A DNA stretch of 64,000 nt. Source: Tubulanus polymorphus (Eukaryota; Nemertea; Palaeonemertea; Tubulaniformes; Tubulanidae). The notes under the pieces were generated by a model. It was given only the letters and a program-made list of their open reading frames with translations, did not search any database and was not told the origin of the DNA. The translations under genes were made by a program, and so were the position numbers. The DNA lies in the NCBI RefSeq assembly GCF_964204645.1, contig NC_134032.1:6011175-6075174 (forward strand), written 5' to 3'. Positions 55,020-64,000 of this stretch are shown piece by piece; positions within the stretch are counted from its first letter, which is position 1, and each line of letters opens with the position of its first letter.

Positions 55020-55275
55020 TTGATACATTTAGGGGACCGCAGTGAGGTACTCTATGTCGGATTTCGAGCTGCTTTTAAGAACAAAATAGTGGTGGGCACG
55101 AAAGAGATTAAATGTATTGTTTGAGGCGGAATTTGCGATTGACGGAGGAGGTCCAACGAGAGAATCTCTGACTTAATTCTTTAAACAGCTGAGTAATTCT
55201 TGTCTGTTCACTGGAAACGAAGGCAGAAAAATCTTGGCTCTAAGCGCATCAGGTGAATATTTATCAGCACATCAT
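55020..55275 (+). pseudogene. HECT-domain remnant (G2E3-like)
   Basis: Reading through one frameshift and stop near 55122, the sequence gives VLYVGFRAAFKNKIVVG, then AEFAIDGGGPTRESLT and LFTGNEGRKILALSASGEYL. The 'D-GGP-RE' core is the conserved start of HECT ubiquitin-ligase domains. The catalytic Cys region is absent. Such truncated HECT genes are common in invertebrate repeat-rich DNA. Confidence 0.5.
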
Positions 55276-57089
55276 CATCATTTCATCTAAAGAAAACTCA
55301 TACAGCTCCCCAAAAATTTTGCTTATATAATCACATAGTAATTGTGTTCATTCGACTTGCACTTGGCATCATTCAACAGCTTATTTGTAAGAATGATAAT
55401 CTTTAGTTTACCATCGCGAAACTCTGAAAAAATATCATTATTTGATGACACATGTCTTAAACAAGGTCGGCTCTGTATGCATTATGCCTGACTGACAGAA
55501 CACAGGGGCTTGTAAACCGCTAAATTTAAACTGCAAATAAATTCAAAATATCACAGAAATACATTCAGTTGATGTTGTTTATTTATCCACTATAGAGTTC
55601 CGATAAACAATTGGCTGTTAAGGATCAGTAAGGCGCGACGCCTTACTATATAACAAGGTATATATTTATAAAAGGAAATATACTGCGACAGGTGGTTTTG
55701 CAAAGTCATTAAAAATCAAGAACAAAAGCCTCTAAGGATACAATTCTTCCGATTTTGGAGGGAGGAGTCATAAAGAATGAATAAATTAATGAAGATTAAA
55801 AAATCGGAAGTAATAGACGAACAGTTTAAAAGCGGAAGCACCCGTTGCGATAAATTGAAGATTTAAATTTTACAAAATCATTATGAAAAACGGAATGAAA
55901 AGAAACAAATGCTACCGTTGATAGTATTCACGTACAAATTGTAAAATGAGAATAGAAACTTTAATTGAATACAAGTCACGAGAAGAGCAAAGAGATTTAG
56001 ACAATCAATCCGGCGGCTTGAAATAAAGATCTTAAAATGAATAAACTCGAATACAAGATCTTTGCTTTCGAATAATTTGTTAACTAAAAGGGTTGACCAA
56101 AGGTTCATATAAATCTATATTTTTGATTATTGAATTTTGAAATCAGGGGATCTAAAAATAGTATTCATCATTAGCGGGACGTCGATTCAGCAATTAATTT
56201 TTCAGGGAAGAGCCGATCAGCCTTCCCGAAAGGGAATGCGCATCATCCGTGAGTGTCTCATTGCTCTAATTAAAGTTGAAAAATAAGATACATGTACGTT
56301 GTTTTCTGAATACTAAAAGATTCTTAATTTTTATTTGTGTTCTGTCTACTTAATTGCGGAAATCCGATGTATTTGCAGTACTGGGAACAATAAAGTATAT
56401 TCGAATAAGAATTAAGTATATTTGAATAAGAACTAATAATGTATAGTCGAACTTGAATTGAGCCCACTAGGTGGTGGTATTGGAAGGCACCAGGTGGTTT
56501 GGTCATCTTAATGTGCTCCAGCGCCGTGGCGGAATACATATTCAATAATTAATAGCAAATATAATTCTATCTTTACCTGAAATAATGTTAGGAATAGCAA
56601 GATATAAAATAAATTTATTTTCGTTGCAAAAAAAATTGGCGGTTATTTCAAATCACATCGACAGCGAGCAGTACGGTCCACTACTACTACACAGTCCAGT
56701 ATCCTACACAATAGTTGGTCCAGCAAGCCACAACGGAATCTTCTTTGAAAATATCCCCGATTAAACTTCAGTAATTGGCAAGAGGTAGCACAATGGTGTA
56801 GGAAAACAAAAACACCGTCCTTGGTGCTTTAAAGAAAGTTTATTCCAAAATCATAAATGAGAAGAGAGGCGTGTGGATTCAGTTCCTAAAAAATATGACA
56901 ATACTTTTATTGACTCACAATTAAATGATAACATTTTTATAAATTGAGGACGAGATCATTAAAAACTGACTTTAATCACGAGACAAGCTGTCGCCTCACA
57001 ATAATATTGATGGTTGAGTTTTTGATTGAGTGGGCCCACTTCCCAGTAACCTGCTAAGTCTGGCTGTAGCAACCACAAACTTCAAACTA

Positions 57090-57242
57090 AAGGGCTTGTC
57101 ATGATAGCTGGGGGTTAAAACATCAAACACCTGACCCAGTATCCTAGGTACCGGTACTACTTATTAATTAGGCCTATAGTTGGTAACTAGGATACTTGGT
57201 CAAATCTTTGAATTTGGACCCCAGCAATCCTGACAAGCCCTT
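57090..57242. repeat. Fold-back repeat, AAGGGCTTGTCA tips
   Basis: AAGGGCTTGTCA at 57090 and its complement TGACAAGCCCTT at 57231. The inner arms CCCAGTATCCTAGGTACC and GGTAACTAGGATACTTGG also pair. Typical of a small MITE. Confidence 0.65.
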
Positions 57243-57258
57243 ATGGTAGTAACCTGCT

Positions 57259-57365
57259 GGCCCGGTTTCAGGCCTATAGACTAGTATTAACTTTAACCAA
57301 ATTGATAATGAATTGAGTTAACCCCTAGGTTAAAGTTAATACCAGTCTATAGCCTTAACCGGGCC
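57259..57365. repeat. Fold-back repeat, GGCCCGGTT tips
   Basis: The left arm GGCCCGGTTTCAGGCCTATA continues to AACTTTAACC. The right arm is its complement, ending TTAACCGGGCC. The stem is about 40 bp around a ~20-bp loop. Confidence 0.7.
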
Positions 57366-59410
57366 CCTGAGTAATAGGCCTACCACAGTAATAAGACACT
57401 TCCTAAAAATTCCTATTTAGGCTAAATTACAATTGATAACGAGTTAAGTGATAAAGTCTAAGTCTAAAAAATAGTCATTTTCTAAAATCGACATCAAAAA
57501 AGGCCCTACATATTTGAATCTTAGGCCAACCTCATAAAGAAATCTTTCTTTGCTCTAACGCCCTGTAGGTTTACAGTAAATGTACAACTAATAAAACGGT
57601 TTTTTTCAGGTAGATCAAGACAACTATTCTGAAGCAATGTCAGTTATATTATTCACATAATTTAAAATGACTGCACTTTAGGCTACTCATAATTCTTCAA
57701 TTACCATTTAAATTAATCTCGAAACATTAGAGGGCATACATTTTATATATCATTAATTGTTGTATTGCTTAGGCCTTTACGTCCCAAGTGGGCTAAAAAC
57801 ATGTCCCTCACATCAATTAATAAATGAAAGAACCAGTTACGCAGAACTGTAAAATAACCTGTGGAACCTATGCTAACTGTAATCATATCTAATTTTAGGC
57901 TGGTGCAAATACAGGAAGACATTCTGAAAACACTTCCTCCTGAATGGAGTATTACTAAAAGAAAATTATCGGACACTGTAAAAGCTGTTTTTCCTGATGT
58001 TCGAATAAAGCGGATCTACGATTGTCGTAACGGAAGTACCGTTTATGTTGGTTTGCAGGGGAGATTATCTACCGATGCGGTTTCAATTCCAGAAAAACTA
58101 TTTTAAAATTACAGACAACCCTATGTTAACAACATACGGTTGTTTCGACGACAGTGTGTTCAATCGTGATCGTATTTTGAAAGAAGTCACTGTTAAAATT
58201 GGTCAAGTGACTGCTGTTAATGTACTTGGAAGAAGTTTTAAACCAGCGGATTTAGATCTTGTAGCTACAATTTTAGAAGTTGCATTGACTCAAATCAAAT
58301 CGTTAAAACTATGTCAAGGATTTTCTGTTCATTGTAAGCAGTGCAACACTGAGCACCTGAAAAGATTTATGCTCAATGTTGATGAAAATCAACGTGAAAT
58401 TCGGTTCCGATCGATACATTGCGCGATACTCAACAATTATAGGGATTCTACATGTTCCTACTGCAAGAAATATAAATACAGTCTGCACAGGAAATGTATA
58501 CAATCTTCCATGATTGAAATCGGCGGCACGGATCACAACGTCTTATCAAAACTTCTCGAAGACTACAGAGACCAGCTACAGTATAGCGAAGAATATAAAA
58601 TGCTGTTGGACATGCAAAATGAAGCCATCTTTGAAAAAACATAAACCGCGTTCATTAAGATGGCACCCAAAGTAAGTCAAAACCATATATCTGAAATCTT
58701 GAAGACATTAAATTAATCATAAATTTTAACAAGAGGTATCCAATTTATTTTGCAGGCTAATTTCTTTTAGCTTGAAAATTTGGTGCTAATCACCAAAGTC
58801 CTACAATGGACTCCATAATTCGAATTTGCTCGGGTACTATAAACATCAAGTTCGACACGATGGACGATTTTCTGCGTATATCTTCCAGTGGATGTCGGCA
58901 GAAGCAGACGGTATTAATTTGCCCAGCGCTGGAAGAGAAGGAGGTAATATTATTCGACGAAATTACATTTCAGGTGATTTCCAGTCAGTGAACGAACAAT
59001 GATGTAACTAAACCTATCATTTAAATAGTAATTAACATAAATTCATTTTTATAGGAGGATCTGCAGATAACGTATCGTGACGGCATCGGGCGATTGGTCG
59101 GTTTTGTTGATCATGGTGATACTGGTAACGAAATTAGAAAGCTTAGTAAAGGTATGGCTCATCATTCCACGTGATTGTTGAAAGTTGATGTCCTGTACTA
59201 AATTTCCTGTAAGAGTGGGCGTTTTTGTATTGCCTCCAATATCATTCAGGCAAATTACTGTATTAACTTATCTCTTATATTCATATTATTGAGCATTTTT
59301 TGAATTCCTAACACTCTGTCACTTGAGTATTGATAGTCCCTATAGATGGTGTCGCTACCTGTAGTAATCATGTAACGAAATAGGTGGCATGTCTATCAAT
59401 AGATTTACTC

Positions 59411-59574
59411 AGGGATCATTCATTTATTACGTACGCATAAAATTTGAATATTTCAATCCCCTCTCCCCCTGTACGCAAAATCGACCATTTTTTCATATAC
59501 ATTAAGCATTACACTACGCAATTGCACGTACCCCTCCCCTCCCATAATGCATACGTAATAAATGAATGACCCCT
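59411..59574. repeat. MITE in the P-like transposase intron
   Basis: AGGGATCATTCATTTATTAC at 59411 pairs with GTAATAAATGAATGACCCCT at the right end. About 164 bp, no coding. Confidence 0.7.
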
Positions 59575-60430
59575 CATGTTTATAAGCAGAAGCAGTCTTA
59601 AGTGGTTGCTAGTGGCAACCAACTAGTTTGTATAAATAAGTTGAGAATTTTTTTTTAAATCTACTAAAAACAGTGCTTGGAGTAGTTGGTATTGTAAGAT
59701 ACTGGTGTAGATACTGGTGTAAATACTTTCCTAGCTAATAAAAACAAAAATGTTAACGTGTTGTTAACGTTGAATCCTAATAAATTCAAACTGCAACCGA
59801 AAAAAATGTTACTTCAGTTATGAGATTTGATGCCACTTTGATCTGATCACACATTTCTTTTTCGGAGTGAAGAACGAACTTAGCAAGTCATGTGCTTCAG
59901 TTCACTTACCCCGGCAACACGGGATTCAAGTTTCCATTCGCACACATCCCAACTCGGGAAATGACTGCTCCAGAGCTGTACTTTCTTTTGTGGGAGGCAA
60001 TCTGCAATATCAAATACTGGTGTGGGGCTCTTCTCATTTCAAAAAGCATCTCATCAAAAAGATGAGAAACAATATACTGAACATTGGAGTGAAAGAAAAT
60101 CTAAGGAGATCACTGCAACACGGAGGTCATATAATCTGGCAACACTGGATCGCAGCGTACGAGTGGGACAGTGAGAAGTCACTACCGCTGCACCAAAAAC
60201 TAACGGGAAGCCATTTGGCACCGACGTCTGAAGAAAAGATGAGAAATCATCTGCACAAAAAGGTGATAGATGCAGATATGCTTAATTTAATGAAGGTAGG
60301 AGAATTTAATTTTACCAGAAAAACTGGAGTAAATATTCACTAATTTGTTAGGACTTATTGCGTGATTAACTAGGCAACCTAAACTTTGTAGCCATATTAG
60401 TGAAACTCTTACTGAAGGATATTCTAGACG

Positions 60431-60540
60431 TTCATTTTGCAAGTCCAACAGCATTTTGTATTCTTCGCTAGATAGTAGCTGGTCTCTGTAGTCTTCGAGA
60501 AGTGTTGATAAGACGTTGTGTGACGTAATATCTTGCAAAA
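60431..60540 (-). repeat. Inverted partial copy of transposase exon 1
   Basis: On the - strand it encodes HNVLSTLLEDYRDQLLSSEE and KMLLDLQNE, closely matching 58531-58620 of exon 1 on the + strand. It lies between exons 4 and 5, so a second copy or an inverted duplication entered the gene. Confidence 0.75.
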
Positions 60541-61513
60541 GGAACATGTAGAATTCATACAATTTGAGTACATGCTACTTACAGTTGCATATCTGGGATT
60601 TCTATGCTTAGATTTTCAAAAATACAACTCCCGGTTATCAGCCACCATCGGGACCTCCACAATTGTGAAATTTTAATTGTGTGGCGAATGGCGGATATAT
60701 GGAATTTGATGGAAAATTGGAAGCTTAACGCATTAATTTATTCGGGACTAAGCTTGGCGGCAGCCGGGAGTCGAAGATAACCGGGAGATGACTGTATTTC
60801 AAACATTTAAGCGTAGAAATTCCAGATTTTAGCTGAATTAAATCTTTGGCCAGAATATAATGAATCGAAATGTCACTCTCAATTGGATTTTCAGATGTTT
60901 CAGAAATATATTGGACTAGAGGAAGGCCAAAAATTGGATTCTACAATTCGACTTTAGGAGGCAACAACTTCCATAGTTGCGATATTTTGCGACAGAAGAC
61001 CAATCAAAGAGAAATCCGACATCAGAATATTTGATCTCAAGAAATCGTAACAATTCTTTTTTAGACTTTGATAACCATATTGACAGTGAAATCAAAAAAT
61101 TGGACAAAGAGAGTAACAAATCCGAAATCGATGTCCTCCAAACGAAAATGATGTCAGCGCAAACGAGATACGACATCAAAAGCTGCAGAGAAGGATTTAT
61201 AGAACTCGTGGAGATCACCTTGCAAAACGGAACAAGTACGATTCAACCGTATTTGATTAACACTGATCAAGCAGAAAATTGGTTTTGCCAACAGCAGGCC
61301 ACATTTAATGGGGCTAATGATAACCCTAATTATCAACAGCACTGTGCGTCAGCCACTTCAAACATACTTTGTAATCCGTCCGTATCAAGAAAATCAAATG
61401 CCTTTACCACAAAAACTGACAATCCGTCCATAGAAATAGACAAAAAGCGGCAGAGGCTGAATACTTGTAAGCCGTTGAAACTGTGAATACTTATACGGCG
61501 TAGTAAAAAGAAT

Positions 61514-61733
61514 GAAATGCCACAATATTTCAGCCAAAAGAATGAAAAATTCTATAGGCGAATCGTATTTATTAGGAGCAACATTTCGGCTAAATACAAT
61601 TAGCCATCATCATGCGTACTGTTTGAGTACACCTGATGATGGCTAGTGGTATTTATCCGAAAACGTTGCTCCTAATAAATACGATTCTACTACTGAATTT
61701 TTCATTTTTTTGGCTGAAATATTGTAGCATTTC
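61514..61733. repeat. 220-bp palindromic fold-back element
   Basis: The outer arms GAAATGCCACAATATTTCAG and CTGAAATATTGTAGCATTTC, and the inner arms CGTATTTATTAGGAGCAAC and its complement, pair over nearly the whole length. The centre has TAGCCATCATCA facing TGATGATGGCTA. A fragment of the same family is at 45237-45272. Confidence 0.8.
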
Positions 61734-62051
61734 TCTCGTACTTCATCTTACACGGATATTGTGTATCTTCTCGACTCGTTGTAAATAGTTAAGAAGCATC
61801 AATTTTTGTGCTGATTGGGCGATATGAAAAATTAATTACGTCGGACTTGACTATATGTAAATATAGCTTAGACTAAGTATGCATTTAATCAATGAAAGAC
61901 CGGCTAGTCACTAATTGCTGATCATTTTTTTCATCCTCTCCCGGCAGGGATTGCATGTACCTGCGCACCCGGTTTAGTGTGGCAGGGGTTCGTGCTGTGG
62001 ATATCTTGCAATGGGAGAGGATAATGATTTTTACTATGATCTTAAGTCAGT
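61734..62051. other. Spacer with SINE-like piece
   Basis: CTCTCCCGGCAGGGATTGCAT near 61935 resembles the SINE-like fragment at 53515. No gene. Confidence 0.35.
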
Positions 62052-64000
62052 TCAACCAAAAATGAAATGCAAGCACGCAAAGATGCAAAAGGGTAAAAAG
62101 ATAACGGTTTGACTATTGCAACAAATCTTACACTTCCATTCTGTATCATCAGCTGAACCTGGCACAATGCCAGTACAAGCAGGATCTATCCTTTGCAACC
62201 AATTAGTACACTCCAGCCAGAGTGCAGAATCGGAATCGTTTTCTAGCCATTCACGATTACAAATATGACAAGTGTATAAACTAGTTCTACTGCGTTTGTT
62301 TACAACCTTACGGGTTTTTCGAGATGTTCGTTTCTTCTTGGAAGTAGATTTGGAAGGTAAATCCTGTATTGAAACTGTGGGTATATTGTCTGTAATATTT
62401 GATGTAGATGGATGTCGAATTGTATGTACTGTTTCATTGATATCCGTCTGTTGGGGTAGGGCTAGATTGTCAGTCAAAATGTCTGGGAACGGCATATTCT
62501 GCTGCTGGGGTATACTTTCAATTAATTGCTGAATGAGCCTATGTCTCCTTAGCTTTGTATTAACTGGCAATCCATATGCTCTGTTAACTAGACGTACGAA
62601 TATCTTTAATATTAAAGCTAATGAAATCAAAATTATCTTCTGTGATAGCTTTAGCTAGAATCGTATGTATATCAGCTTTATGTTTGAATAACAACTTTAC
62701 AGAAATAGGCGTTTCTGCCTTTTTTCTCTTTTGATCAACGCTTCGCCTCAGTGTTTGAGTTTTCTCTTTACCCATAATGAATAAAATTTGCTTCCTGTAT
62801 TGGTTATTTACAGCTTTTATGAAAAATCTCACAGCATCTTCACATAAATCACTTATGCCAATAGAAACTAGAAACATTGAATTAATTACATTATCTACAT
62901 CAGTTATTTTCAAAACATCGATAAAAGTCAATCGTATTGAAAAGACTGACCCACATACTCCGCAGAGTTTTATCCTGACCAACATTTTCAAGAGTTTCTT
63001 GTAGTTTATACTCTGATGGATTAACACTAGGATTTTGCACTACAATTCTACAACGTTCAACTGCCATAAAGAAATCAAAGCATTTGTCTGATATATGAAT
63101 CAAACTTTCTCGATCGTTTTGCTTTCGAACTACATCATGCAGAGAATATGTGTTTGAAGAAAGAGCTAAAACTTCAAATTGGCTTAATGTAAGAGACCTT
63201 AGAAGGTCCAATTTAATTTTAACAGCCGAAAATGATTGGCTGATCGGCAGAAATATTCCTGTGAAGAAAATTTGCACTCGTTTCAAACACTTATGAATGC
63301 TATACCCTCCAACAACTGACTGATTTATCCACATTAAAAATGAAGCATGAAGTTTGAAAGTAAGTTCAACACAAAATGCCATTTTGTCATCACTAGCTGG
63401 TTCCCGCTTGCACAACCCTGATGATAAATCTTTAAACGAATCGGATGAAATGTATTGATGCAAAAGACGGGTATGAGCCACCCAATGTCTTGATTTCGGT
63501 TTACCAGAAATATACGATGTCTCAGAAACCTTGAGAAATTCCTGCCAAACAGAAAGTGAAAAATTATTCAAACTTTCAAGGTCAATTGAGATATTGTCGC
63601 AGACTGCATTTATGTGACTTAGTACTAGTACTAGGAATTCTAATAGAATCGAGAATTTGGCTTGGGTTCACTGAGCCTGGCAGTTCTGAATCGAATGAAT
63701 CAGGTAAATCGATGTCCTGTTCAAAGAAATTCATTGCTCTTACAAATTCGTAATCATCTTCATTATGATCATCTTGACTATCGCTGTCATCTTTTGTTGA
63801 CATAGGGCTATGAGGAAAATATATCATTCTACAACAGGTTAAGTCAGGTGAAAATCTGTTTCAAGTTGCAGGTGAGTAAAAGTTTCCAACACTAGTAGGA
63901 TGTTGTCTGCAATGTTGTAAAGTTAAATTACCTAGCAAAAACAAATCATCTGCTAATCGAGCTCGATTAAGAGCAACTCCTAGCTGTCCTGGAGAAAATA
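62052..64000 (-). pseudogene. Unknown gene with degenerate C-terminal PHD finger, incomplete
   Basis: The gene enters from the right edge and is readable to TAA 62052 through about four frames. Block 1 (64000-63590) has GQLGVALNRARLADDLFLLG, a TGA, then PHSPMSTKDDSDSQDDHNED and MNFFEQDIDLP. Block 2 (63571-62905) is helical, with SRHWVAHTRLLHQYISSD and WINQSVVGGYSIHKCLKRVQ. Block 3 (62990-62590) has VNNQYRKQILFIMGKEKTQT. Block 4 has a basic linker and YTCHICNREW...WLECTNW...DPACTGI...EWKCKIC, a PHD finger lacking part of its middle ligands. At least three frameshifts separate the blocks. I do not recognise the family; it is probably from a mobile element, since its neighbours are. Confidence 0.5.

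Larger units (their letters stand above)
55276..57860. other. Unassigned sequence with fold-back repeats
   Basis: No gene supported. A 75-codon - strand frame at 55881-56108 has no recognisable features. Two hairpin repeats lie at 57090-57242 and 57259-57365. Confidence 0.4.
57899..61486 (+). pseudogene. P-element / THAP9-like transposase, five exon-like pieces
   Basis: Exon 1 (57899-58671, acceptor TTTTAG, donor GTAAGT) has a frameshift near 58105, CxxC/HCxxC zinc-binding pairs, LEDYRDQLQYSEEYKMLL and, after another slip, PRSLRWHPK. Exon 2 (58756-58973) ends EVILFDEITFQ, and exon 3 (59055-59151) continues EDLQITYRDG and LVGFVDHGD. Together these make the RNase H-like catalytic region typical of P-element transposases. 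Exon 4 (about 59870-60295) has GGHIIWQHWIAAYEWD and LTGSHLAPTSEEKMR. Exon 5 (60895-61486) has AENWFCQQQATFNGANDNP. Stops and frameshifts inactivate it. No THAP zinc finger is seen. Confidence 0.72.

Overview
The window looks like a repeat-dense stretch of an AT-rich invertebrate animal genome. This is inferred from three things: spliced transposase genes with GT-AG introns, an LTR retrotransposon with an insect-errantivirus-type env, and a Polinton/Maverick DNA transposon. A marine lophotrochozoan is my best guess, but the sequence does not settle it. I recognise no intact single-copy host gene. Almost every supported gene belongs to a mobile element, and most are broken.

Region 1, 1-22.1 kb. 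A Polinton (self-synthesising, virus-like DNA transposon) starts inside the window, its left end cut off by a Helentron-type repeat (1-1021). A disrupted family B DNA polymerase (1.03-8.26 kb) is followed on the + strand by about nine small virion-type genes, including candidates for penton and major capsid. It ends in a zinc-finger gene (15.26-16.42 kb). A palindrome-bearing AT-rich spacer (16.4-17.0 kb) separates these from convergent - strand genes: packaging ATPase, integrase, a small membrane protein and another small conserved gene. Two further - strand genes (unknown, 20.3-21.1 kb; HNH endonuclease, 21.5-22.1 kb) may be cargo or neighbours. Three later transposons sit in the polymerase gene: a MULE-like element with 9-bp target duplication, a Helentron-like element, and a piggyBac-like element in TTAA. 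Removing each restores the polymerase reading frame. The most striking feature is that most Polinton genes begin at TAAATG. In five cases a T-run ends exactly six bases before it, which is the layout of poxvirus late promoters.

Region 2, 22.1-26.4 kb. A recent 353-bp tandem duplication and a decayed multi-exon DDE-like transposase gene lie among copies of the motif GTTGCAGAATTGACA.

Region 3, 26.42-37.35 kb. A nearly complete Gypsy-class LTR retrotransposon has 424/421-bp LTRs and a CTAG target duplication. It carries gag with two zinc knuckles, an extra acidic open frame, protease-RT-RNase H-integrase-chromodomain, and a decayed furin-site env. The LTRs differ at only about five places, so the insertion is fairly young, but the coding frames are broken.

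Region 4, 37.35-52.9 kb. This is non-coding. Two related long-TIR elements are nested (outer 40.0-52.9 kb, inner 42.2-48.6 kb). Their arms carry 18-bp perfect or near-perfect palindromes, spaced about 72 bp apart in the outer pair.

Region 5, 52.9-64 kb. Contents are tRNA-like SINE fragments, a HECT-domain remnant, several fold-back MITEs, a multi-exon P-element/THAP9-like transposase (57.9-61.5 kb), and a broken unknown - strand gene ending in a degenerate PHD finger (62.05 kb to the window end).
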